Origin: Branchiostoma floridae
Lineage: Eukaryota > Chordata > Leptocardii > Amphioxiformes > Branchiostomatidae
Direction: 5' to 3'
DNA: 64,000 bases
Assembly (NCBI RefSeq): GCF_000003815.2
Contig: NC_049979.1
Location: forward strand, 16,737,933-16,801,932
The notes under the pieces were generated by a model. That model was not told the origin of the DNA. It did not search any database and saw nothing but the letters and a program-made list of their open reading frames with translations. This document shows, in pieces, positions 11,765 to 22,659 of the stretch (position 1 is its first letter; the number at the start of each line of letters is the position of its first letter). A program made the position numbers and the translations under genes.

Positions 11765-14700
11765 CGTTCGTCAAGTCTTCCACTGAAGGAGGCAGCATAA
11801 CAGAATCTATAACTACAGTCTTGCAGCTTTGACTTTTTATCACTTGTCCTGATGATAGACCGTTCTGCGATGGTGTATTTCTCTCTACGGAAATGTTGTC
11901 ATCCTAGATTACCGTAAGCCCATGGCTCGTTTTCTCGTTGTCCGTGGCTCCATTCTGCGGCTAGAATCGATTTTACCGAGCGATTTCATGTTATATTGGG
12001 CGGGCGGTATGGGCTAATGGGAATTAAAAGAATAAGCAGAGAAAGGATAGAGTCACAAGGGGTATGATTCCTGTAGTGACACGAAAACATAAAATGCTAC
12101 AGGGGAACCTTAATGTTTCTTCCTCTGTACAGGATAGGTCATCACTCACACATCGGGGAGATCTCAGGGCGCCGTTTGGCCTGCCTTGACTTAGGAGCGA
12201 TAGGCACTGCATCATCTAAATGACAAATCTAACTTTACCAACCATAAAACGCGCCATTCCACACATGGCCCAGGGCACAATTTCGTTTCCAAAGGTCAGA
12301 TAGAACATTTTCTCAGCGCCCTTTTGTGCTCAAGCCAACATGAAGAAAGATGACCCGTTCCGGCGCGAAGCTACTGCGCTGAAGATCCGTTCCCGATGGT
12401 GATTTTCCCCATAACGATCAATAAGGTTTCATCTACGGGATTATGTTCGCATATTCCCACCTACAGCTTTATGTTACCGGAAGGAATTGAAAACTTCAGA
12501 AGCCATGCTGTGCATATTTACCACTTGCACCACCTATACTGGGCAGGGAGACACGGTATTACTGCCATTCGTGGGGTGATGTTTGCATAAAAACCACGTT
12601 CAGGGTGAACTCTCTTCATGTATAAATTGGAGTTACAATCGATGTCTGAAGGAATCAACTTGAAAGAGTTTAGAGGCTTCCATCATTGAAAATGTTGAGC
12701 ACTTTCAATGGTGCTGAATCATTTGATGCTCTAAACACATCTGCTTTCCATCTGCATGGATATATCTGCATTGTTTTAACTGTCTTCAATCGGGCCCAGA
12801 TGAATCGACCCATTTTACGACACGGTAATTAGTTCAAACAATCCGAGATTAATCAGTGGCTTCGCCTCATTAATCGAGTCCTCTGCGCAGTCTTTGTGCC
12901 GGGAAAAGATACAGCGAGAACCATGACAAGATAAGAACACAGCGGACATGTTGTCTGAACATCAGAACTGCAATCGCCCCAGAGACGCCAGCCTCATCCC
13001 AGTTTGCTTCCTTTTGACTTGCACACGTTTTACCTTAATCCAGCCGTGGCCCCTCTTGGGTGATTAATCCATCAATATGCCATGACCCAAACGATGATAC
13101 CACATCTATGATAAGCTCGCCGTAATCAGCGAATTGCTCGTGCTAACAAGACCCGTCTTATCATAATCCACTTTGTTGCTCTCAGACGCTTAACGATAGT
13201 TTGTTTCAGTTGTAAAGGCAATGTTTTACAACTTTGTTGCTCATGTGACGAACAACCTATGAACGAACCCGTATACGTGCGTTGACGAGAAGCTGCTGTA
13301 CGACTTACATTAGCAGGTCTTCGACATTACGTCTCAATATTTAACGTAGTGAGTGCTGTTTGGGAAATAGCCATCATCTATCCTAAGAATGTAACGAGAA
13401 AATAGTGAAAAGAAAGCATTGAAGGTAACGTTACCGATTTGTCAAGATGGATACCGTGTAAAATACAACCCACAATCTAATGTCATGACGGTGTAAAGAA
13501 ATGCCATTTAGGTGCAACGAGGAATGAAGGTGTTACAACATCCTTCTAACGATATTTTATTACATGTGAACCGGCCTGACGTTTATTGCACAACGTGCAA
13601 TTGGTCTTTACAACTGAGGCGTGATGGACGGAAACAGAAGTGATGCTTACAATCTCGAAAACGAATTGATGGTGTTATAAAGATTTTATACACCATATCC
13701 GTACACAAGTAAGCCGGCGCGTACAAACAAGCTTTCAATCAGTCCTTTGATCCTCGAAATCACGCTAAGCCCATGTCACGTGACCTAAACGGATGTACGA
13801 CGTCAGTAATGGGTCGAAAGTGCTCTATAGTTAATAGCGGCCTCCGTCTCGGTTGATATTGTCGACAAGCCCTAGTGTACATTATCCATTTCAAGTCATG
13901 TGAACCCTGGGGTCATTTCTACTTGAGAAGGATCAGAGGAGTAATCAAAAGCTTATCAGTACGAGCTTCGCCTTGTGTTTGGAAATACGTGTAGCAAATG
14001 AAAGTTTAGTTATTTCAATTACCACCACGGATAAACTTTTCATTTGAAATGAATGATATTCATTATTTACATAAAAACGGGAAAATCCTTATTTAGCAAG
14101 TAAATTGATTTGGTCTCCATGTAGAGTCTATCTCTAAAAACAGCTTTTAATTTCAAACCATGGCTACCTCTATTGCTGCCATACAGCCATACATTAAGTA
14201 AAGGTACCTTGATACCGTTACATGTGATTGTTTTACATACACGTACGACTGTTTTACATACGTTATCGCTCCCGCCATAACAGAACAGGCGGCAGGAAGT
14301 CGCTCGGAGGGAAGTCGTTTGCTGAAGCGTAGCGGTGGTCGACATATGTGAAGGATAGCCGGGACGTTCAGAGAAAAACATGCCCCAGGCGACATAACAA
14401 CCAATCAGGTAAGCCTGCGTACTATTAGTATTGTAAACCTGTATTTGACTCTTCTATTTAGGGAATGTATTGCATTCTACTCATATCATCAGTACTGGCA
14501 ATCTTGAAATAGACATAGTAGGCATCATCATTTGGTATAATCGTCTTCGACTTCGGGCCGTCCCTTTTCAATGGGAACCTGGCGCGTTTCAAATTATTGC
14601 TACACATCGGGCATCCGTCAAATATCCTTTGTTTTGGAATCTTTCTCTGGACACCATATCATGTTCATCACCTGTAGCAAATCTCAATACAAAAGTGATG

Positions 14701-16126
14701 TGGCCCTGCCCATCTTTTGAGACGACAATTTAGCTATTTGACGTGGTTTGAATTTTTGCGGACTAAAATATCAGAAGCATAATTTACGAATTTGGGAATC
14801 TTTCTTGTGTCTTTTGTTTTTACTTTAAGCACACATACCAGAACAATGATATGGCAACGATAGAAAACGTTTCAATGGACGTAAGTCTCGAACAGCTCGG
14901 TACAGAAGGAAAATGTGGCAAAACAAACGTCCCTCTAGATCAGATCATCCTACCCAACAGACTGTTTCTTAATAGTAAGTAGTCTTGTTATGACTCAGGT
15001 TCAACCAGAGACATGAATGCAGAAGCGTGAAGAAATTGCAGGGAAAAGTTTATCTTGCAAAGAATTATGGCTGGTACACTTGCATGGCATACCCATAAGA
15101 GCGCATCAAGCTATTGTAAATCATATTCATTCATTATCAACTGCGTTTGGAGAAATGCTAATCAACGTTGCTTGCTAAAAGCTTCATTAAGTGTACACAA
15201 AGCCTAACTAATTATTCTACAGAGAGGTAGATGTAGCAGTTATCAAATCATAACTTATGTGTCGCGTAAATCTTCCTACTCTATTTGAATGTCTGTATGT
15301 GCAATGAAGCAGACATTAAGTACCGAAGTACCGAAATGATGGCCTTTGTCTCTTGGCTTGAACCACTCCCTCGGTTCCAGTTGAACACAAACTTTTCTCG
15401 GAGCAAACTAGTAATGGGACGTGTAACTTTGCTATAGGTATTCATGTTCACCTGAAGTTGTGAGGTCCTCGGCCAATCTTCAGACTTGATTATCTTTGAT
15501 TTCGTGTTTGTGTATGTCGATGTCAATATAAGCTGTAAAACGTGCAGTACCATAACGTCTTATGCTGTTTCACAAAGTATTCCATTGAATGGAACATTAA
15601 ACGCTTCTATCCTTCCTCGCCTTTCTTGCCTATAACACCTTTTTTTTCCATTTCTGTCACAGCTCTCAAATATTGGGGGAGGTTGTTGTTGTTGTTTTAA
15701 CGTAGACTCAATCGCTTTGTGTATCCTTCAAGACACCCTTCAACAGAAAAATCAAATTTATCTATTCTTGTAAACTTTAGTTTCAGCAGTAGTGCCGGTA
15801 ATTTTGTGGCGTCACGGCTGCAAAGATGCTGCCCACACCCGAGGCGCATCACGCCGCCTAGACGTAATCCGAAGTGACGGCTGACATGCCCGACACCTTT
15901 TTACGCCCGGGTGTGAGCGCGAATGGGTTCCCAAGTGCGGCTGTATGGATGGAGTGGAACCGACCTGTCGGGCCGAGTTAGTCCAGTTGTCCTTCAGTCT
16001 GAGAAGTGCGAGTGGGAAGTAATGAAGGACGGAATCATGACGCTAAGCAGCTCATTTAACCTGACAGGGAAAAAAACACCACTCGCTTTTTGACAAACGA
16101 CTGAGAACATCCATTAAGAAGTAGTC
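11765..16126. other. No gene recognised
   Basis: Unique-looking non-coding sequence. Short open frames lack phase continuity or known domains. Confidence 0.55.
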
Positions 16127-16380
16127 TCCATGGTAGCGGAAGTGGGACTAGAAGCCGTGAGTTCGATTCCGGCTGTGTCACTCATCCGACATTCACGCTA
16201 CAGGGACAGTGTTGCAGTCCGTTGGACGGGACTAAGCCGTGGTCCACTGTTGATTGTGCTTGTCGTAAAGAGCTAGGGGAATTTCCCCGGTACAATGAAC
16301 CTGTAAATACTCTACATAGCGCCTGTCCTCTCTGTCACGACCAGTGGAAGACTAGCTCTTCAGTGAGCTAAAACTGGATC
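16127..16380 (+). mobile_element. Second tRNA-derived SINE-like element
   Basis: TAGCGGAAGTGGG fits a Pol III A-box and GAGTTCGATTCCGGC a B-box at typical tRNA spacing. The downstream body differs from the 9655/17041 family, so it is a separate family. End is approximate. Confidence 0.6.
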
Positions 16381-16412
16381 GAGATCACTTTCCTTTCCTC
16401 CTTCCAAACGAG

Positions 16413-16515
16413 AACACTAATTACATCAACCATATTGCTACTCATAATGTTTGGTTTATCATGTTAACCAACAAACCACCTTAGCCAAAGCAATATGGTT
16501 GATGTAATTAGTGTT
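16413..16515. mobile_element. 103-bp hairpin element with perfect 27-bp inverted repeat
   Basis: Positions 16413-16439 (starts AACACTAATTACATC) are the exact reverse complement of 16489-16515, with a 49-nt loop. No target duplication is apparent. It is probably a recent MITE insertion; a small-RNA hairpin is the alternative. Confidence 0.8.
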
Positions 16516-17014
16516 GGCGTATATGTTTGCGATTGGTAGATGTACGTCATAACAAAGGAGTGGTAAACATTTTGACGCTGGTTTCAGATAATACAGAGAT
16601 TGCTGGCCAAAGTTGAAACTATTGCCAGACGGTGGACCTATCAGTTTTCTGCTCCTACGTTAAGTCGACATATCTAACAATATTTTCATTTATGGTACTT
16701 TAATTGCTACATTTCGCTGTTTTTTGCTATGCATACATGATTTGTTATCGTACTGTATTTGATTTCTTATCGCAAATTTACTATTAGATGGCTTCATTTA
16801 TGATACAATAGTTGCTATATTTCCTTGTCGTTAATCATTTGATTGTTACTGATCTGTGATTTGTTATTTTTCGCTTCCTATTTCAATTATTTCAATAGAA
16901 TTGTGTTAAGTATTTGTTAGAAGGGGGCTTGAATAAGCCTAATAGGCCATATCATTCTCTCGCACGGTATTTCTATGTTATTTAACTTTTACTTTCTGCA
17001 ATTTCTTTTACGTC

Positions 17015-17042
17015 CACACACACACACACACACACACACACA
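17015..17042 (+). repeat. (CA)n microsatellite
   Basis: An alternating CA tract adjoining the SINE head at 17041. Confidence 0.9.
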
Positions 17043-17350
17043 GGGACCGCGTAGCGCAGAACCGGCTCGGGACCGAGAGGGTTCGAATCTGGCTGCCGTG
17101 CTACCAATCTTGTGCCCTTTGGAAAGGCAGACGACTATCCTCTCTTTACTCAGGTGAAAATGAGTACTTAGCTTCAGCTAGGACCGTCCCTCGGATTGGA
17201 CGTAAAATGGAGGTCCCGTATCTGGGGAGGGCCATACCCAGGCGCGTTGAAGAACCCCCACACGTGCGATGGTGCGGTGTTCGATGGTGCAAAATCCTTC
17301 CGTCTAGAATTGGTGATTCTCTACAAATCACTCGGACTCTAGGAAGAATA
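17041..17350 (+). mobile_element. tRNA-derived SINE, copy 2 (plus strand)
   Basis: The head has an A-box-like TAGCGCAGAACCGG and a B-box GGTTCGAATCTGG directly after a (CA)n run (17015-17042). The body matches the 9655-10026 element in the opposite orientation over about 300 bp, ending near GGTGATTCTCTACAAATCAC. Pol III promoter boxes identify the family; mobility today is not shown. Confidence 0.85.
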
Positions 17351-17399
17351 GTGACATAGCAGTCACTAATGGAGATCTGTATAACCAAACCAAACGTAG

Positions 17400-20300
17400 C
17401 TTTTGTGGAAATCTCTTCTTAGGATACGAAATGTGACTGCAGAATTAGAGGAAACCCAATGTCAAATCTATAGTAGACTTTTATACTATAATCTGCTGTT
17501 GACTACGCCTTAATGATTGCTTTCATGCTCACTCTTATTGCGATACGATCTTATTTTTGTGCTGTGAGCGCGCTCTTTGGGTAACTATCCGATTGTGGTC
17601 ATATGACATTTCTATCGGATTTTGAAGCCTTATGTATGTTTCCATTACTTCACTAATCCCAACCGTAATCAACATTATACAGTACATATATCAACGTCGA
17701 CGTCCACAGTAGGGAACTTGCAATGCCCTTGACACCCATACTTTAGGATTGCAGAGTCAAGGTAAACTAGACGTCTTGGTACTACTACTTTAAAGATAAA
17801 CTGCCAGGCAGCTGTCAAAAGAACTAATCAGGTCGTTGTGATGAAGATGCATCCACCTTGAAGTGAAATATAATCTACTTAGAAGTAGTTTTAATTACCG
17901 CCACGCTTTCGAACGTGGCCAAGCGGGAAATGAAAGCAGCCATCGCTGTCAGGACTTCGATCGCAGATGAGGAGATATGTAGCGCACTGTGGGAGTGTAA
18001 GCGGAACCTGATATGACTATCTTGGCCCCATTTTCTACTCTCGTGAGCAACACCGCCTCCGGTGTGCTCAAGATGGATGGTGACAAGGCCCTGGTGTGTA
18101 TGCTTTACCGTGGTAAGTGCAATATTCTCTGGGAATTTACTGCTCTTGGGATTTCACGCCTTATTTCCCAGCCGTGACGCTATGCAGTTTGGTGTGTTTT
18201 ATTCACAATCGAACTGTCAAGCCATCCCCTAAACTCTTTACTGCTATTCAATCTTAGGGAGGGAAGTTCCTGAAAAAAGGAAACAGTATGGTGTTTTCCG
18301 CCCCAAGAACTGCTGCAATCCAACAAAGGACCGCCTCTGAATCGAACAGGTGCAGTACAGATGCGCGTCGCAGTGGATAAGGTCGCTTCTACAAGGTAGA
18401 CATTTCTGGCACAGGTGCAAGAGCCGCGCGCAATTGTGTTTTCGTGCACAACATATCTAACCTTTGAGACCTTAATTATAACCTCATGATAACACTAAAA
18501 CAGACTTAGCTAGCAGACATGAGTCATGATAGTTCTTGCAATCCGAATACCATGTTCGTTCTTGTTTCTCGTTGTGACGCTTTCTTAAGTAAAACCCAGA
18601 TGTAGAGCATCAGCCTGGCAGACCGGGGAACGCCGGGACCGCGCCGAGAGGTCGTCTTTAGATACTGCACTTCCAGCAGGAAAAGGAATTTCCGCTGAAT
18701 AGTTACTAGCAGCAAAACGACAATGTGTAGCAAAGTTTTACCTCACTCAAGACGTTCCAGAAAATAGTAGGAGCTTTAGAAACTGTGTCTACGTGGCCAC
18801 ATCCATCTAACCTTTACCGGACGGTTTATCATCCTTACGTTCCACTTGTCCAGAGTCTTAAACTACACTCCACGCTTGAACCCACCGATAACCCGCACTG
18901 ATTGCTCTGGCGGGAGATATGCCCTAACCTTGCCTCTCAGGTCGTGCAGGGCCGCGGGCAACATACTGAGTGGGGGATTACTGCTCCAAGATGCCCCTTC
19001 AAGATTAATGAAGGTCAAGAACATGGCAATCTGGAAAGACTCTATCCAGAGCTCAATGAATACTAACTTTGTCTCATTACATGGGTGGTATGAATGGACA
19101 GATTGAGTAGCGTTAATTTTTCATTTTAATTTTCAACAAATATTGTCTCGTGTTGTACTCGAGATCGTCTTAATGTAAGTTAATCATCCCTTACTCATAG
19201 CTATAGCACTGAGGTTGAGAAATGAATCTAAAATTAAGTAACATCCAATATTCTTTTATTCCGGTTAATCAGAACACATAGTATGAATAGATGATACAAC
19301 TATCCAAGCACTTGAAGTTTTGTACGGATGTCTCTTCCCTAGTGGACCACATAGCTAAAATGTTCGAACAGATCTTTCCGCTATTTTACAGAGCTTTGCT
19401 AATCTCGTCATCCAGTGTCCCTAATGTTCCTTCTCTTTTGCGTTCTTCCTCACAATATGTGCTTAGTCCACGTCACACCGTTTCTGCTATAACCGCTGCT
19501 TCATTAGTTTTCCACATCTACAAAGTTTTATATCGGTCTCAAGAGCTTAAGATTTAAGGTCTCGTCTCAATGAGAAAGCTCCATCCTTGATTGCCTACGT
19601 CATTGACAATCCTGTGCTGCCTTCCCCTGAGTCCTAGGTGAGTTACAGAGTACTCCCACCCAAGTCATTTAGAGGTCATGAGAAATAGCCATCTCAGTGA
19701 ACATCCCTGGTGACTCCACGTACATTGAATGTCAATTCCACGCACGATTACGAATGACGTTTGCGGTAGCGAAGTACTCTCTAAATTTCCGGGTAATCCT
19801 AATGCTATACAGAAAAACGCCGATAAATCACAATGACAGGCTTGGGGTATATTCGGGACATATAAGTAATATCACAACCTGAACCACTGTCTCGATATGC
19901 TTGAAGGCAAGATAATAATGATAGGCATAGTTCGGCATTATGTACCAACAAGAAATATGTACTTTCATGCACTTAAGTAAGCATGACAACTAAATACTTT
20001 TTTTCAATCGTGTAGATGTATAGAAACAACTTACGCATTTTCGGCGTGGTAAGGACTACGTCTTTCTTTTCCGTGTCGATGCACAGAGGTGAAAGTGATG
20101 AAGCGTGTTTTGTAGTGTGTACAACGTGCGAACTGATCATGAATTGACCCAGCCAGTGTTTCAATCCGAAACAGGGTAAATAACAATCACCCAAGGAGCT
20201 GACTTTGAGAAACTGTCTGGTGAATTCTGTAAGTAGGCGAGTTTTAGACATCTGACGGATTGCCCCACAACCACTCTCAGTGTTAAAAGCATGACTCTTG

Positions 20301-20400
20301 ATCCTGGTAATGGGTTAGCGTCTCGTGATACTGTGTGTCATGTGCTGACAGGAAAAGCTCGTTGTGCACGACACTCACGTTTTACTGTGGTCCTAGTCTC
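17400..20400. other. No gene recognised
   Basis: Only short unrelated open frames; no splice-linked coding chain found. Confidence 0.55.
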
Positions 20401-20404
20401 GGCG

Positions 20405-20990
20405 ATGTACCAGGGCCAGGTAAACAGTGTGGTAGTCCCTGTCCTTGGTGCTGAACACCATCACTTGAACATTGTCGCTTAAACCTTCACGTGAACAGCG
20501 TTGTAGTCCCTGTCCTTGGTGCTGAACACCATCACTTGAACATTGTCGCTTAAACCTTCACGTGAACAGCATCGTAGTCCCTGTCCTTGGTGCTGAACAC
20601 CATCACTTGAACATTGTCGCTAAAACCGTCACGTGAACAGTGTCGTAGTCCCTGTCCTTGGTGCTGAACACCATCACTTGAACATTGTCGCTTAAACTTT
20701 CACGTGAACAGCGTCGTAGTCCCTGTCCGTGGTGCTGAACACCACGACATGAACGGTGCGGTAGTCCCCGTTCCTGGTGCTAAACACCATCATACGAACA
20801 GTGCAGTAGTCCTGTCCATGGTGCAGAACACCATCACGTGAACAGTGTGGTGGTCCCCGTCCTTAGTGCTGAACACCATCACACAACCAGTGTGGTGGTC
20901 CCTGTCCATGGTGCTGAACACAATCACGTGAACAGTGCGATAGTCCCCGTTCATGGTCCTTAACACCATCATGGGAACACTTTGATAGGT
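20405..20990 (+). repeat. Minisatellite alternating 71-bp and 45-bp units
   Basis: GTAGTCCCTGTCC-like starts occur at 20432, 20503, 20574, 20645 and 20716 (71-bp spacing), then 20761, 20806 and about 20850 (about 45-bp spacing), all sharing GGTGCTGAACACCATCAC. The short unit lacks the TTGAACATTGTCGCTTAAAC insert. An 80-residue open frame on the minus strand is only the repeat translated. Confidence 0.93.
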
Positions 20991-21116
20991 GAAGTTACCA
21001 TCACCTGATACTAAAAGGGCACTGTTATACAACGGTCTTGTTTGATTAATAGATTCATGTTCTGAACACTAAGTCTGCTCGTAAGTGTCTCTTCAGTCAA
21101 GGTTTAGAGAGAATCT

Positions 21117-22649
21117 TCAGTACTTGCAGACCAGAACGTCCTTCAGTGTTTTCCTAAATGTCTTGTTGCAAAAGGCATAGCACCAAGGGTTGATTGTGCT
21201 GTTGACGTAGCACAGCCAGTACCCTACGTCCCAGACTATCTGTGGCACTTCACAAAATGGTTTAAATAGCACAGTCACACTATATGGTAACCAGGTAATG
21301 ACAAAAGCTAAGAGAATGGCACTCAACATTCGTAGAGCCTTACTCGTTCTCAGCAAGTTGGCAAAACTTCCATTTCTCCTTCCCCTTCTGCCCTTGCTGT
21401 AGTGAGCATTCATTCTGGTGAGTGGAGCGCCACGCCTGCGTCTGGTGTCCCCCGGTGAAGGAGCCCGGGTGTTTGGGTCATCTATGATCTCTGTTGCCGG
21501 CATTTTGGCCTTCTTACCCATGCTTCCATCTTTTGATATTTTAGTGATGATGTTGTACTTCTTCAGTCTTGAAGCGTGCTTTGTGGGTTTCTCGGTGACA
21601 ATGTGTTTCGTTTTGGGATCTGCCTTGGTGGGTATGCTATCAGGGCTCTCCAGTGACGATTCATCGTCCTTATATGATGCTTTTCTTGAGATGGAAGGAC
21701 GTTCATCTCCTTTTCCACTAGGGTCTACAGCGTCGTGCGCCTTAGCCTGGTGGCGATGTCCTTCGGATAGCTTTGCCGAAGACGTTAGCGAAGTATTCGA
21801 TCGGGATGTTGTAAACTTGCTACTTGCTTGCAACACAGAAAGGTTTTTCTGTCTCTCCTGCGTCTCCCTGTAGATCCTGTAGTACAGAGTACACATGATA
21901 ATGACCGGGATGTAAAAAGCCACTGCTATGGTTAAATAGTTCACGTAAACACTGTCCTCTATAAACTGGATGTAGCACTGGCCCTCCGGTACGTTCCTAC
22001 CGCCCACGATGTACTGCCAGCCCACGATGAGCGGTGCCCACACCAGCACCGACGTCACCCAGGCCAAGGCGATCAGACAGGCGGCCCGCCTGGGGGTTCT
22101 CTTGGCGCGGTACGTCAGCGGACGGGTGATGGAGAAGTAGCGGTCAAAACTGATCACGCACAAGTTCATGACGGAGGCGTTGGAACTCACATAGTCCACG
22201 GTCAAGTACAGGTCACAGATCGCCGGTCCTAAGGCCCACCTGCCCATCACCATATACACGGTGTACAAGTTCATGGACAAGAGTCCGATCAGGGTGTCGG
22301 CCACCGCCAGACTCAGCAGGAAGTAGTTATTGACGGTGTGAAGTTGTCGGTTGACTCGGAAGGACACGAAGACCAGAATGTTTCCTCCGACGGTGATGAT
22401 ACTGAGAGAACAGGTGAGCAGACATATCAGCACCACCTCCCAAACCTGGTGTCCTCCCAGGGGGTCTAAGGGCGGTGCCGTGGTCACGTTACATTCCGGC
22501 GGGAGGGTAGTGCTCTCGTTGCCGCAGATCACCAAGTGGTCGCCCGGTGTTGGCCATTCTGAGACAGCCATCCCGTTGCTGAAGTCACCATCTGTGACAT
22601 TTGTCCCAAATGTCGGCTCTAAGGTGGTTGCATTGCCCTGAAACTCCAT
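21117..22649 (-). CDS. Muscarinic-type acetylcholine receptor-like GPCR, copy A (intronless)
   Basis: Complete 510-residue rhodopsin-class GPCR on one exon, starting at an ATG (22649-22647). The N-terminus (about 1-66) has four N-glycosylation sequons (N6, N17, N44, N54) and no signal peptide, as is usual for this family. Seven membrane spans follow. The TM3 segment DYVSSNASVMNL, the DRYFSITRPL motif after it and the GYWLCYVNSTINP segment in TM7 are hallmarks of muscarinic receptors. Ligand-contact residues D152 (3.32), Y153, N157, W453 (6.48), Y456 (6.51) and Y477 (7.39) are present, but position 6.52 is Ser457 where muscarinic receptors have Asn. Intracellular loop 3 is long (about 271-438) and basic; the C-tail is very short (ends LVCKY). 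Likely role: plasma-membrane G-protein-coupled amine receptor. Acetylcholine is the family-based guess, but the pocket change leaves the ligand open. It is the inverted partner of the receptor at 27317-29173. Confidence 0.93.
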   Translation of the reverse strand: MEFQGNATTLEPTFGTNVTDGDFSNGMAVSEWPTPGDHLVICGNESTTLPPECNVTTAPPLDPLGGHQVWEVVLICLLTCSLSIITVGGNILVFVSFRVNRQLHTVNNYFLLSLAVADTLIGLLSMNLYTVYMVMGRWALGPAICDLYLTVDYVSSNASVMNLCVISFDRYFSITRPLTYRAKRTPRRAACLIALAWVTSVLVWAPLIVGWQYIVGGRNVPEGQCYIQFIEDSVYVNYLTIAVAFYIPVIIMCTLYYRIYRETQERQKNLSVLQASSKFTTSRSNTSLTSSAKLSEGHRHQAKAHDAVDPSGKGDERPSISRKASYKDDESSLESPDSIPTKADPKTKHIVTEKPTKHASRLKKYNIITKISKDGSMGKKAKMPATEIIDDPNTRAPSPGDTRRRRGAPLTRMNAHYSKGRRGRRNGSFANLLRTSKALRMLSAILLAFVITWLPYSVTVLFKPFCEVPQIVWDVGYWLCYVNSTINPWCYAFCNKTFRKTLKDVLVCKY

Positions 22650-22659
22650 CCTGTCCGGC

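Noticed and set aside
20790-21032. 80-residue frame with repeated MVFSTMD-like blocks
   Set aside because: Translation of the 45/71-bp minisatellite.
21418-21873. 151-residue plus-strand frame
   Set aside because: Antisense shadow of loop 3 of receptor A.
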